From assembly GCF_002095485.1 (NCBI RefSeq), contig NZ_MLFS01000051.1, positions 1 through 37,080 on the forward strand: a stretch of 37,080 nucleotides of DNA, written 5' to 3'. The notes below the pieces were generated by a model. It was given only the letters and a program-made list of their open reading frames with translations. It made no database searches and was not told the origin of the DNA. A program made the position numbers and the translations under genes. Of this stretch, positions 27,497 to 36,221 are shown piece after piece; within the stretch, counting starts at the first letter, position 1, and each line of letters starts with the position of its first letter. Source of the stretch: Pantoea wallisii (lineage in GTDB: Bacteria; Pseudomonadota; Gammaproteobacteria; Enterobacterales; Enterobacteriaceae).

Positions 27497-29002
27497 TCAG
27501 GCCTGTACCGGCTGCGCGCCGGTGGCCAGTGTCATAATATTTTCCTGGCTGATGGCGTCACCGCTCAGCTCGCCGGCAATGGTGCCTTCCCGCATCACGT
27601 ATACGCGATCGCTCATGCCTACCACTTCCGGCAGCTCACTGGAGATCATCAAAATCGCCACGCCCTGCCGCGCCATCTGGTTCATCATGCGGTAGATTTC
27701 GCTCTTGGCCCCGACATCCACGCCGCGCGTCGGCTCATCCAGAATAAGGATGCGTGGGGCAATTGAGACCCAGCGTGAGATCAGCAACTTCTGCTGGTTA
27801 CCACCGGACAAGCCACCGGCACGCACCTGCGCATGCGGCACCCGAATATTCAGTGAGCCGATCGCCTCGCTGGCGATCTTCTGCCCCTTGCGCCGGTTTA
27901 GCAGGCCATAACGGGCATCGCGCTCCAGCGTCGCCATCACAATGTTCTCCTGCGCCGCCAGCTCCAGAAACAGCCCCTGCTCTTTGCGGTTCTCGGTCAG
28001 AAAACCGATGCCGCGCGCAATCGCTTCGCGCGGCGAGCTAATCTGTACTTTTTCACCGTCAATCCAGATTTCGCCGCCGGTCGGCTTGTGCACGCCGAAG
28101 ATCAGCTGCGCCAGCTCGCTGCGCCCGGCACCGACCAGCCCCGCCAGGCCGACAATCTCGCCGGCGCGAACCGCCAGGCTGCCGGGATGCACCTTGCGCC
28201 CGTCCGTCAGGTGGTTAACCGCCAGACGAATCTCGCCGGGTGCAATATCCCGGTCCTTGTTAAACAGATCGCTGAGTGCGCGCCCGACCATCATGCGCAC
28301 CAGCTCGCTGGCGTTAAGCTGCTCACGCGTCAGGCTGCCCACATACTGGCCGTCACGCAGTACGCTGACGCGATCGGAGAGCTCATACACCTCTGCCATG
28401 CGATGGCTGATGTAGATAATGGCCATGCCTTCGCTGCGCAGGCGTTTGATCAGGGCAAACAGCTGTTCAGTTTCACGATTGGAGAGTGCAGCCGTAGGCT
28501 CATCCATCACCAGAATGCGGCTTTTACGGTGCAGCGCACGGGCGATCTCCACCTGCTGCTGCTCGGCGATGCTCAGTCTGCTGACCAGATCGGTGGCGCT
28601 AAACTGCGCACCCAGCCGGTTAATCACCTGCTGCGCCTCTTCCGCCATCTGGCGCCGCTTCACCAGACCGCCGCGCGCGATTTCGCTGCCCAGAAAGATG
28701 TTCTCCGCCACCGTCAGGTTGGGGGCCAGATTGATCTCCTGGTAGATCAGCGTAATCCCTGCCGCCAGCGCCTCTTTTGGCCCTTTGATGGTATAGGGCT
28801 GACCATCGATAAATATCTCCCCGCTGCTGGCGGTATACGCACCGGCCAGAATCTTCATTAAGGTACTCTTTCCGGCACCGTTTTCGCCCATCAGCGCATG
28901 CACTTCGCCAGGCCAGACCGTCAGGTCCACGCCCTTTAGCGCATAAAAGCTGCCGAAGCGTCGGGTGATTTCCCGCATCTCTAATATCGGTGTCGCCGCC
29001 AT
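27497..29002 (-). CDS. Sugar ABC transporter ATP-binding protein (RbsA/MglA-like)
   Basis: The double-domain ATPase of the sugar importer. Domain 1 has Walker [17 protein letters not shown], signature [15 protein letters not shown] and Walker [12 protein letters not shown]. Domain 2 has the degenerate P-loop [27 protein letters not shown] and [12 protein letters not shown]. The start is placed at the ATG at 29002 ([17 protein letters not shown]): AGGAG is ideally spaced (about 7 bases) for it, whereas it is only one base from the in-frame ATG at 29008. It is the first gene of a minus-strand operon (ATPase, permease, binding protein, isomerase), divergent from the histidine kinase. Confidence 0.93.
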   Translation of the reverse strand: MAATPILEMREITRRFGSFYALKGVDLTVWPGEVHALMGENGAGKSTLMKILAGAYTASSGEIFIDGQPYTIKGPKEALAAGITLIYQEINLAPNLTVAENIFLGSEIARGGLVKRRQMAEEAQQVINRLGAQFSATDLVSRLSIAEQQQVEIARALHRKSRILVMDEPTAALSNRETEQLFALIKRLRSEGMAIIYISHRMAEVYELSDRVSVLRDGQYVGSLTREQLNASELVRMMVGRALSDLFNKDRDIAPGEIRLAVNHLTDGRKVHPGSLAVRAGEIVGLAGLVGAGRSELAQLIFGVHKPTGGEIWIDGEKVQISSPREAIARGIGFLTENRKEQGLFLELAAQENIVMATLERDARYGLLNRRKGQKIASEAIGSLNIRVPHAQVRAGGLSGGNQQKLLISRWVSIAPRILILDEPTRGVDVGAKSEIYRMMNQMARQGVAILMISSELPEVVGMSDRVYVMREGTIAGELSGDAISQENIMTLATGAQPVQA

Positions 29003-29073
29003 CGCCATGCTCCTGCTGCTTGTGGTTGTCAGCGAGTTAAGCAACGCCAGATAAATGGAAAATGTCAGCGGCC

Positions 29074-29092
29074 GTTCATATTTGTCATATTT
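29074..29092. promoter_or_regulatory. Tandem TCATATTT repeats, candidate response-regulator site
   Basis: GTTCATATTTGTCATATTT contains TCATATTT twice with a 9-base period, in the 175-base region between the divergent sugar ATPase and histidine kinase genes. OmpR-family regulators bind direct repeats. The first copy, GTTCATAT, matches eight bases of the E. coli TorR decamer CTGTTCATAT. Binding by the response regulator at 23838 is an inference. Confidence 0.45.
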
Positions 29093-29177
29093 CCGCGCCG
29101 CCACGCTGCTATATCCTAAAGCCTGTGCAGCGCAGGCAGCTGCGGGCGGATACCGGGCGGGCAAAAGGGTAGCGATA

Positions 29178-31763
29178 ATGAGACACACTCTTCACTGGCA
29201 TGCCGGCGCACGCGGCCGTCTGCTGCTGTTTAATCTGCTGGTGGTGAGCGTAACGCTGGCGGTGAGCCTGGTGGCCATTTTTGGCTTTCGCCACGCCGGT
29301 CACATTCAGGAGCAGGCGCAGGCGCAGACGCTGGCCGATATGAACGGCAGCCTGGCGCTGGCGCGCGATACCGCCAATGTGGCAACCGCCGCGGTGCGGC
29401 TGGCGCAGGTGGTGGGCGCGCTGGAGTACCAGAGCGAATCCGCACGCCTGCAGCAGACGCAGCAGGCGCTGCAGCACGCCTTGTCGCAGCTGGCAAGCGC
29501 CCCGCTCGCCGCCCAGCAGCCGACACTGCTGGCGCGCATCCGCGACCGTAGCCAGATGCTGGAGCAGAGCATCAACCAGCTGCTGATGGAGGGACATCAG
29601 CGCCACCTGCAGCGCAACGTCATGCTGAGCGGGCTGTGGCAGGCGCAGCTGCTGCTCAACCACATCAATACCCTCACGCGCGATGCTGCGTTTCTGCCGC
29701 TGCGCCAGCAAACGGATGCGCTGCTTAACGTGGCGATTCAGTCCGCCACGCCGCAGGCGGCGGTCGCGCAGCTCACCAGCGTACTCCCCATTTGGTCGGC
29801 CCTGCCGCTACAGGGCGTGCTGGCCATGCAGCGCGATCGCCTGATCAATACCGGCTATCAGCTCCAGCCGGTGGCCGACCAGCTGGAGCAGAGCGACATC
29901 GCTATCGCCTATGCGACTTACCGTATCAAGGCGCTGGTGGCGATGCTGAATGACGACATTACGCACTACGTGCAACTGGTGGCGCAGCAGAGCGAGGCGC
30001 GCAGCAAAACCGCCCACAGCGAGCTGGAGTCCATTATCGGTTTTATCGGGCTGTTTATGCTGCTGGCGCTGCTGATTACCGGCTACGCCGGCTACTACAT
30101 CTATCGCAACCTTGGCTCCAGCCTGACCGCCATCGCGCACGCCATGACGCGGCTGGCGCAGGGGGAGAAAAGCGTCAGCGTGCCGGGGCTGGCGCGACGG
30201 GATGAGCTGGGCGATCTGGCGCGGGCATTTAACGTCTTCGCACGGAATACCGCCTCGCTGGCGCATACCTCGCAGCTGCTGAAAGAGAAAAGCAACCAGC
30301 TGGAGTCAACGTTTCTCGCTATGCGCGACGGCTTTGCCCTGTTTGATAACAGCGGCCAGCTGGTGGTATGGAACGCGCAGTACGCGGAGCACCTCGGCAT
30401 TCCGCCGCGCGAGCTGCACCGTGGCCTGCACTATCAGCATCTGCTGGATCGGATCGGCGCTCAGCTGGGCAGCCTGCACGACGCCCAGGAGGTCCGCCTG
30501 CCGGATGGCCGTACCCTGGAGCTGCGCTTTAGCCCGGTGCCGCGCCGGGGTATGGTCAATACTGTGCTGGAACGCACCACGCGCAAGGCGCTGGAGGAGG
30601 CGCTGCTGCACAGCCAGAAGATGAAGGCGGTGGGCCAGCTGACCGGTGGACTGGCACACGACTTCAATAATTTGCTGGCGGTGATCATCGGCAGCCTGGC
30701 GCTCACCGTCGATCAGTTGCCGCCCGGCACACTCGCCAGCCGGGTGGAACGCGCACGTCAGGCGGCCGACCGCGCGGCACAGCTGACGCAGCGCCTGCTG
30801 GCCTTTTCGCGTAAACAGGCGCTCTATCCCCGCGCCGTGTCGGTAGTTGAGCTGGTAGAGAACCTGCAGTCGCTGCTGCAGCACTCGCTGCTGCCCGGAC
30901 AGCACCTGGTGGTGGATGCGCAGCGGCCTGGCTGGCCGGCGTGGATCGATGCCGGCCAGCTGGAGAATGCGCTGATGAATTTGGTGGTGAACGCGCGCGA
31001 TGCGATGGAGAAGCAGAGCGGTGAGATCCGCCTGCGTATCTGGAATCAGCGGACGGTAGAGAAAGAGGGCAAGCGCGATCGCGTCACCATTGAGGTGATT
31101 GACCACGGTTGCGGCATGTCCGCCGATGTGCGCGAACAGGTGTTTGAACCCTTCTTTACCACCAAAGCCACCGGCAGCGGCAGCGGCCTCGGCTTATCGA
31201 TGGTATACGGTTTTGTACGCCAGTCCGGCGGGCAGATTGAGCTGGAGACCGCGCCGGGCCAGGGAACTACCGTGCGCCTGCTGCTGCCGCGTGCGCCAGA
31301 GGCAGTTCAGACGGCGGCGCCAACCCCGGCCTTTATCCCGGCACCCCGCAGCGATCGCCTGGTACTGGTGCTGGACGATGAGCCGGCGGTACGCCAGACG
31401 CTGTGTGAGCATCTGCATCAGCTGGGCTATCTGACGCTGGAGTGCAGTGACGGCGAAACCGCGCTGACGCTGCTGCGCCAGACGCCGGATATCGAGATGT
31501 TGATCAGTGATTTGATGCTGCCGGGTACGCTAAACGGCGCAGATGTTATCCGCCAGGCGCAACAGCAGTGGCCGCAGCTGGCCACGCTGCTGATCAGCGG
31601 GCAGGATCTGCGCCAGACGCCGGTCACGCTGCCGCTGTGTGAACGGCTGGCGAAACCCTGGCAGCAGGCGCAGCTGGCTCAGGCGCTGGCGCGCGCCTGG
31701 CAGCGCAGTGAACGGCTTAGTCGCGCGCGGCAGGCTGCCACAGCGGCACCCCTTTCCCGGTGA
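29178..31763 (+). CDS. Hybrid sensor histidine kinase (TorS-like architecture)
   Basis: An inner-membrane sensor kinase of 861 residues. It has TM1 (about 14-37), a mostly helical periplasmic region (about 38-290), TM2 ([22 protein letters not shown], about 290-315), HAMP (about 318-375), a PAS-like segment ([19 protein letters not shown]), the dimerisation/phosphoacceptor helix with His494 in [13 protein letters not shown], and the ATPase domain ([38 protein letters not shown]). A C-terminal receiver follows, with Asp778 in ISDLMLPG. No HPt domain follows it. The ATG at 29178 ([10 protein letters not shown]) is chosen over an upstream in-frame start because AAGGG precedes it and the TM segment follows. 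The 3' end overlaps phnE2 by 47 bases. Confidence 0.92.
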   Translation: MRHTLHWHAGARGRLLLFNLLVVSVTLAVSLVAIFGFRHAGHIQEQAQAQTLADMNGSLALARDTANVATAAVRLAQVVGALEYQSESARLQQTQQALQHALSQLASAPLAAQQPTLLARIRDRSQMLEQSINQLLMEGHQRHLQRNVMLSGLWQAQLLLNHINTLTRDAAFLPLRQQTDALLNVAIQSATPQAAVAQLTSVLPIWSALPLQGVLAMQRDRLINTGYQLQPVADQLEQSDIAIAYATYRIKALVAMLNDDITHYVQLVAQQSEARSKTAHSELESIIGFIGLFMLLALLITGYAGYYIYRNLGSSLTAIAHAMTRLAQGEKSVSVPGLARRDELGDLARAFNVFARNTASLAHTSQLLKEKSNQLESTFLAMRDGFALFDNSGQLVVWNAQYAEHLGIPPRELHRGLHYQHLLDRIGAQLGSLHDAQEVRLPDGRTLELRFSPVPRRGMVNTVLERTTRKALEEALLHSQKMKAVGQLTGGLAHDFNNLLAVIIGSLALTVDQLPPGTLASRVERARQAADRAAQLTQRLLAFSRKQALYPRAVSVVELVENLQSLLQHSLLPGQHLVVDAQRPGWPAWIDAGQLENALMNLVVNARDAMEKQSGEIRLRIWNQRTVEKEGKRDRVTIEVIDHGCGMSADVREQVFEPFFTTKATGSGSGLGLSMVYGFVRQSGGQIELETAPGQGTTVRLLLPRAPEAVQTAAPTPAFIPAPRSDRLVLVLDDEPAVRQTLCEHLHQLGYLTLECSDGETALTLLRQTPDIEMLISDLMLPGTLNGADVIRQAQQQWPQLATLLISGQDLRQTPVTLPLCERLAKPWQQAQLAQALARAWQRSERLSRARQAATAAPLSR

Positions 31764-32601
31764 TATAGCGCTTGCGCAGCTTGCTGGAGAGAACATCCAT
31801 CACCATCACCACCACGACCAAAATCAGGGTAAGGAACATCACCACATCCCAGTTCCACAGGCGCATATTTTCGGCATAGACCAGGCCGACACCGCCGGCC
31901 CCGACGAAACCGAGCACCGCGGCGGAACGGGTGTTCGACTCAATCTGGTACAGGCTGAGCGCGAGGAAGGTGGGGAAAGACTGGGTGAAAATGCCGTAGC
32001 GATGTTTCTGCAGGCTGTTCGCGCCGACTGCGCTCAGCCCACGGCCCGGCGAGCGCTCTACCGCTTCGTGCCCCTCCGCGTAGAGCTTGCCGAGCAGCCC
32101 GACATCCTGCATGACAATCGCCAGCACGCCCGCCAGCGGCCCCATGCCAACGGCGCGGACAAAGATCAGGCCCCAGATCGCCATATCAATACCGCGCAGC
32201 AGATCCAGCAGACGTCGCACCAGCAGCGAAAGCGGCCGGGTGAGCGGATCGTGCATCACATTGCGCGCGGCCAGGAACGACAGCGGCAGCGCAATGAACG
32301 ATGCGGTCAGCGTGCCGGCAAACACAATTGCCAGGGTAATCCCCACCTGCTGAAAGTAGTAGCCAAAGGGCCAGTTGAGGAAATCCTGCCAGACAAACAT
32401 ACGCATAAAGTAGCGGCCAAGCTGCTGGCAGCCGATGACAAAACGGCTCCATTCGATGCCGAACACCATAAAGAAGAACAGGTAGTAGAGCAGGATCGCC
32501 AGTGCCACCACAGCAACACGGCGCAGATAGCGATTCTGCACGGCAAACAGCGCGGCGTGCTGCTGTTTCAGTTTCGCCACGTCGGGCGCTAACGCGATCA
32601 T
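31717..32601 (-). CDS. phnE: Phosphonate ABC transporter permease PhnE (second copy)
   Basis: An inner-membrane permease of the phosphonate importer, 294 residues, of the BPD_transp_1 type. The coupling motif is visible in EAVERSPGRGLSAVGANSLQKHRYGIFTQSFPTF, followed by the PhnE signature NTRSAAVLGFVGAGGVGLVYAENM. It starts by ATGA overlap with the upstream phnE copy, so the two permeases are translationally coupled and probably form a heterodimer. Its 3' end overlaps the convergent histidine kinase gene by 47 bases, so no bidirectional terminator can lie between them. Confidence 0.93.
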   Translation of the reverse strand: MIALAPDVAKLKQQHAALFAVQNRYLRRVAVVALAILLYYLFFFMVFGIEWSRFVIGCQQLGRYFMRMFVWQDFLNWPFGYYFQQVGITLAIVFAGTLTASFIALPLSFLAARNVMHDPLTRPLSLLVRRLLDLLRGIDMAIWGLIFVRAVGMGPLAGVLAIVMQDVGLLGKLYAEGHEAVERSPGRGLSAVGANSLQKHRYGIFTQSFPTFLALSLYQIESNTRSAAVLGFVGAGGVGLVYAENMRLWNWDVVMFLTLILVVVVMVMDVLSSKLRKRYITGKGVPLWQPAARD

Positions 32602-33461
32602 GTTACCTTTCCTTCTACCACACGGCGGCGCAGCCAGCCGGAGAGCGTATCCAGCAGCGATACCACCACAATGATCAGCAGCAGCGTGATACTGACCTGA
32701 TCGTAACGGTCCAGTTTGATGTTGGTCATCAGCTCCTGACCAATACCGCCCGCCCCCACCAGCCCCAGAATGGTCGAGGAGCGGAAGTTAATCTCCAGCC
32801 GCATAAAGCTGTAAGAGAGGAAGGCCGGTTTGACCTGCGGCCAGAAAGCAAAGCGCATACGCTGCAACTTGCTGGCACCGCAGGCGGCCAGGCCGCGCAC
32901 CGGTTTGTCCGAGGCGCTCTCAATCGACTCATAAAACAGTTTGGTCAGGCTGCCCACGGTGTGCAGCGCCAGCGCCAGAAAGCCGGGAATGGCGCCAATG
33001 CCGAAGGCCATCACGAACATCACCGCCCACGCCAGCTCTGGCATGGTGCGCAGGAAGGCGACAAAGGCGCGAATCGCCATGCGCAGCGTGCGCGGCGTGT
33101 GGGTGTTATCGGCGGCGAAAAAGGCCAGCACCGCAGCCACGATGACCGCCACAATGGTCGAGGAGATCGCAAGCTGCAGGGTCTCCCAGATCAGCGGCAG
33201 CTGGAAGTGCAGACGATACCCCCACCAGGCCAGAGAGCCTTCGGTTTTGCCATCCGCAAACAGCAGTGACCAGTGCAGCACCGGCAGGGTTTCACCGATG
33301 TAGTCAAAGAAGTGTGGCAGTGACTGCCAGACGGTAACCAGGTTGAATTCCGCCACACTGCCAGCGGCCAGATAGAGCGCCAGCAGCAGCAGCGACCACA
33401 GCAGCGTGTCGCGCTTTTGCTGACGGCGAATACGTTGGTAGTAGTGTTCAAAATCGGTCAA
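32598..33461 (-). CDS. phnE: Phosphonate ABC transporter permease PhnE (first copy)
   Basis: The partner inner-membrane permease, 287 residues from the chosen start. Hydrophobic segments include LLWSLLLLALYLAAG and STIVAVIVAAVLAFFAA. The coupling region is ESASDKPVRGLAACGASKLQRMRFAFWPQ, followed by NFRSSTILGLVGAGGIGQELM. The start is taken as the TTG at 33461 (MTDFEHYYQRIRRQQ) because AAAGGA lies 8 bases upstream. The frame is open to 33563, but that extension runs through two strong hairpins and has no family similarity. It is separated from phnD by 123 bases containing those hairpins. Confidence 0.88.
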   Translation of the reverse strand: MTDFEHYYQRIRRQQKRDTLLWSLLLLALYLAAGSVAEFNLVTVWQSLPHFFDYIGETLPVLHWSLLFADGKTEGSLAWWGYRLHFQLPLIWETLQLAISSTIVAVIVAAVLAFFAADNTHTPRTLRMAIRAFVAFLRTMPELAWAVMFVMAFGIGAIPGFLALALHTVGSLTKLFYESIESASDKPVRGLAACGASKLQRMRFAFWPQVKPAFLSYSFMRLEINFRSSTILGLVGAGGIGQELMTNIKLDRYDQVSITLLLIIVVVSLLDTLSGWLRRRVVEGKVT

Positions 33462-33498
33462 GGGAGAAGTCCTTTGGTTGGCGCCTGCGAGGTAAACA

Positions 33499-33518
33499 GG
33501 TCGCCATGCATGGCGACC
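33499..33518. other. 20-base perfect palindrome between phnD and phnE
   Basis: GGTCGCCATGCATGGCGACC is a perfect palindrome. As RNA it would make a hairpin of about 8 bp with a tiny loop; as DNA it could also be an operator. It lies about 37 bases before the phnE start and is the downstream member of a hairpin pair with 33538-33571. Confidence 0.7.
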
Positions 33519-33537
33519 CCGGGCTTGCCTGCGCGGC

Positions 33538-33571
33538 CATGAGAGGTGTGCCATGATGCACACCTCTCATG
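33538..33571. other. Strong hairpin after phnD
   Basis: CATGAGAGGTGTGC and GCACACCTCTCATG form a perfect 14-bp stem around the 6-base loop CATGAT. It begins 13 bases past the phnD stop. There is no T-tract, so it probably stabilises the phnD message or reduces read-through into the permease genes. Confidence 0.75.
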
Positions 33572-33584
33572 GGATGGCCGCACA

Positions 33585-34514
33585 CTAGCCGCGCGAACCC
33601 TTCATCAAATCACGCTTCATATCGATGATATTCTGGTAATCCGCCACGGTTGCCGGGCCGATGTGCTGCTGTCCGCCTACCGCTTTAACAAAGCAGCTGT
33701 GATCTTCTTTATCCAGCTTCTTGATGGCAGCCACCACTTTCGCTTTGAAATCGGCAGGCAGCGCGTTGCTGACGAGGATCGGGCCATTCGGGATCAGCGG
33801 CGACTGCCAGATAATGCGGATCTGCTTCATCAGGTCCGGATGATCCATGCGAATCAGACGGCCAAAGGCGCCCGAGGTATAGCCGCTGTTGTAGTCGCCA
33901 ATCATTGAGGTCCAGGTTACGGCGCCCTCAAACTGACCGTTCAACACGCCGAGGATATCTTGCTCATGGCCGCCAGAGAAGGTCACGCTGGAGAAGGTGT
34001 TGTTGTACTTATCATCCACCGTACCGCCAAAGGTCTTTTTAAAGGCCTGGTTCGGCATCAGGAAGCCAGAGGTGGAGTCCGGATCGGCCATACCGAAGGA
34101 TTTCCCTTTCAGGTCCTCCAGCTTTTTGTAGGGGCTATCGGCTTTGACGATCACCACCGAGTGGTAGCCCTGCGAGCCATCTTTGTCATCCACCACAATC
34201 CCGACCACATCCACGGCCTTCGGGTCCTGCAGATAGACCGAGGCATACGACGCCGGCGACATGCTCAGCACCATATCGATCTTCTTGCCCAGCAGGCCCT
34301 GAATCACACCCGCGTAGTCCGAGGAGTTGCGCAGTTTGGTCTCTACGCCCAGCTCTTTATCGAAAAAGGTTTTGACGCACTGATTGTCGCCGATTTGCTG
34401 GGTGGCGTTCTGGCCGCCAAGAATACCCAGGTTCAGCTCTTTAGGGGCATCCGCTGCGTTAACGCCAAAAGCCATCAGAGCGCCAGTCAATAAAGCTAAG
34501 GAGGTCAGTTTCAT
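33585..34514 (-). CDS. phnD: Phosphonate periplasmic binding protein PhnD
   Basis: The periplasmic receptor of the phosphonate importer, 309 residues. A signal peptide (MKLTSLALLTGALMAFGVNA) is followed by ADAPKELNLGILGGQNATQQ. Family blocks are KIDMVLSMSPASYASVYL, GYHSVVIVKADSPYKKLEDLKGKSFGMADPDSTSGFLMP, FSGGHEQDILGVLNGQFEGAVTW and IWQSPLIPNGPILV. It starts 26 bases downstream of phnC. The following hairpins suggest that its mRNA segment is kept at a higher level than the permease segment. Confidence 0.96.
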   Translation of the reverse strand: MKLTSLALLTGALMAFGVNAADAPKELNLGILGGQNATQQIGDNQCVKTFFDKELGVETKLRNSSDYAGVIQGLLGKKIDMVLSMSPASYASVYLQDPKAVDVVGIVVDDKDGSQGYHSVVIVKADSPYKKLEDLKGKSFGMADPDSTSGFLMPNQAFKKTFGGTVDDKYNNTFSSVTFSGGHEQDILGVLNGQFEGAVTWTSMIGDYNSGYTSGAFGRLIRMDHPDLMKQIRIIWQSPLIPNGPILVSNALPADFKAKVVAAIKKLDKEDHSCFVKAVGGQQHIGPATVADYQNIIDMKRDLMKGSRG

Positions 34515-34540
34515 GCTTGGATTTTCTCTTGCCGTGGGAG

Positions 34541-35371
34541 TTAGTGGAGCTGGTTAATTTCGTCGCCGTACAGTTCGTGCAGCAGCCCGTCGGTTAACTG
34601 CGCAGGCAGGCCGTCGAACAGCATTTTGCCGCGCTGAATACCAATCACGCGCGTGCAGTACTGCTTCACCAGTTCAATCGAGTGCAGGTTCACCATGACG
34701 CTGATGCCCTGGTCACTCACCTGGCGCAGCACATCCATGATGCGCGTTGTGTTCTTCGGATCGAGTGAGGCTACTGGCTCATCCGCCAGCAGAATTTTCG
34801 GGTTCTGCATCAGCGCCCGGCAGATCGCCACGCGCTGCATCTGGCCGCCGGAGAGGTTCTCGGCGCGCTGCAGCGCCTGTGGCAGCATGTTCATCCACTG
34901 CAGCAGTTCAATGGCGTGGGCGCGGTCGGTTTCGGAAAACACTTTGAAGAAGGATTTCAGCGTGGAGGTCTGGCTCAGGCGCCCCAGCAGCACGTTGGTC
35001 AGCACATCGAGGCGCGGCACCAGGCAGAAGTCCTGAAAGATCATGCCGCACTCGCTGCGCCACTCACGCATCTGGCGGCTATTGAGCTGCACCACATTGC
35101 GCTCCGCCTCGCCCTGGCGCAGGCTGAGAATCGCCCCGGCGCTGCTGGAGATGGTGCCATTCAGCATATGCAGCAGCGTCGATTTGCCTGCGCCCGAGCG
35201 GCCGATAACAGCCACCAGTTCGCCCGCATGCAGATCGAAGCTGACGTTATCCAGCACGCGGTTTTCACCCCAGGATTTGCACAGCCCCTGTACCGACAGC
35301 ACTTTATGGCCGACCGGATGTGGTGCAACGAAAGGGTTATCGACCACGGTTTTCAGTAATGCCTGTGCCAT
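34541..35371 (-). CDS. phnC: Phosphonate ABC transporter ATP-binding protein PhnC
   Basis: The ATPase of the phosphonate importer, 276 residues. Walker A is [16 protein letters not shown], the Q-loop is [23 protein letters not shown], the signature [15 protein letters not shown], and Walker [14 protein letters not shown], with His in [15 protein letters not shown]. The frame is open to 35671, but the start is placed at the ATG at 35371 ([21 protein letters not shown]), which has GGAG 6 bases upstream. It is slightly longer than E. coli PhnC (262) because of an N-terminal extension. It is separated from phnP by 79 bases that carry a Pho box, so it probably starts its own transcript. Confidence 0.95.
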   Translation of the reverse strand: MAQALLKTVVDNPFVAPHPVGHKVLSVQGLCKSWGENRVLDNVSFDLHAGELVAVIGRSGAGKSTLLHMLNGTISSSAGAILSLRQGEAERNVVQLNSRQMREWRSECGMIFQDFCLVPRLDVLTNVLLGRLSQTSTLKSFFKVFSETDRAHAIELLQWMNMLPQALQRAENLSGGQMQRVAICRALMQNPKILLADEPVASLDPKNTTRIMDVLRQVSDQGISVMVNLHSIELVKQYCTRVIGIQRGKMLFDGLPAQLTDGLLHELYGDEINQLH

Positions 35372-35424
35372 ATTGCACTCCGTATCTTCTGAGATCTGAT
35401 TGCCCGCTATTACGGCCATATCCG

Positions 35425-35442
35425 ATGAACGACTGATGACAG
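35425..35442 (-). promoter_or_regulatory. Pho box (PhoB site) upstream of phnC
   Basis: Read on the minus strand, CTGTCATCAGTCGTTCAT matches the 18-base Pho box CTGTCATAAATCTGTCAT at most positions, including the whole first heptamer. It lies between phnP and phnC, about 54 bases upstream of the phnC ATG. A CGTAAT hexamer 10 bases downstream is a plausible -10, the spacing usual for PhoB-activated promoters. Confidence 0.75.
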
Positions 35443-35450
35443 AACCGTGA

Positions 35451-36221
35451 TTAAACCGTGACAGCGTGCAGCGAACCGATGCTAATCTGCTGGCCGTCGC
35501 GTGCGGGCTGCACGTGCGCCGGTAATCTGTTATTGAGCAACCAGTTATCCATCTCATGGCTGAGGTGCACCAGCCACGCCTGACGCGGCGCCAGCTGCGC
35601 AATAATCTGTAGCGCGCGGGTGATATCGTTGTGATTGCGCACGGTTTCGCGCGGCGGATCGTTACAGTCAATCACCAGCTGATCGAGCGGCTGTCCCTGC
35701 AGGAAATCGGCAGTCTCCGGCGGTAAACCGCAGGTGTCACACAGCCACGCCAGCCGCGTGCCGTGCCAGTCAAACAGATAGCCATAAGTGAGTTTTGAGT
35801 GCAGGAGCGGCAGCGGCGTAATCTGCAGCGCACCAAAGCTGTGGGCGATAAATGGCGTTAACGCCGGGCGGAAATCCAGCAGACCGGGGTGCTTAAACAG
35901 ATCGTCACACCCCTTCTCATCTGGCGGAGCCCACACCGGGATTGGATCGCCCCTGCCCCAGCGCAGGCTAAACAACCCCGCTACGTGATCCATATGAAAA
36001 TGCGTCAGCACGATGCGGCTCAACTCGCCAGGCTGAAAGCGCTGGTGCAGATCCGGCAGGCCGGCATCCAGCAGAATGCGCTCGCGGCCGGTATCGATCA
36101 GCGCACTGGTGGCGCCGCGCGCGCGCCGGGGATCATGCCGTGCCCGTTCGCAGGCGTGGCAGTCGCAGCCAAACAGCGGCGCAGACTGCACGCCACCGGT
36201 ACCGAGAAAAGTGAGTTTCAT
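35451..36221 (-). CDS. phnP: Phosphoribosyl 1,2-cyclic phosphate phosphodiesterase PhnP
   Basis: A metallo-beta-lactamase-fold enzyme of the C-P lyase pathway that opens 5-phosphoribosyl 1,2-cyclic phosphate to ribose 1,5-bisphosphate. The 256-residue protein has the structural-zinc motif [10 protein letters not shown] near the N-terminus, the catalytic metal motif [11 protein letters not shown] and later ligands in DTCGLPP, VIDCND and HLSHEMDN. The start overlaps the phnN stop by four bases (ATGA). E. coli has phnO between phnN and phnP; here it is absent from that position. Confidence 0.95.
   Translation of the reverse strand: MKLTFLGTGGVQSAPLFGCDCHACERARHDPRRARGATSALIDTGRERILLDAGLPDLHQRFQPGELSRIVLTHFHMDHVAGLFSLRWGRGDPIPVWAPPDEKGCDDLFKHPGLLDFRPALTPFIAHSFGALQITPLPLLHSKLTYGYLFDWHGTRLAWLCDTCGLPPETADFLQGQPLDQLVIDCNDPPRETVRNHNDITRALQIIAQLAPRQAWLVHLSHEMDNWLLNNRLPAHVQPARDGQQISIGSLHAVTV

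Noticed and set aside
31639..32592. 317-codon plus-strand open frame running over phnE2
   Set aside because: It is antisense to a well-supported permease gene, is rich in His/Gln/Arg as typical of shadows, and overlaps the kinase 3' end in a different frame.
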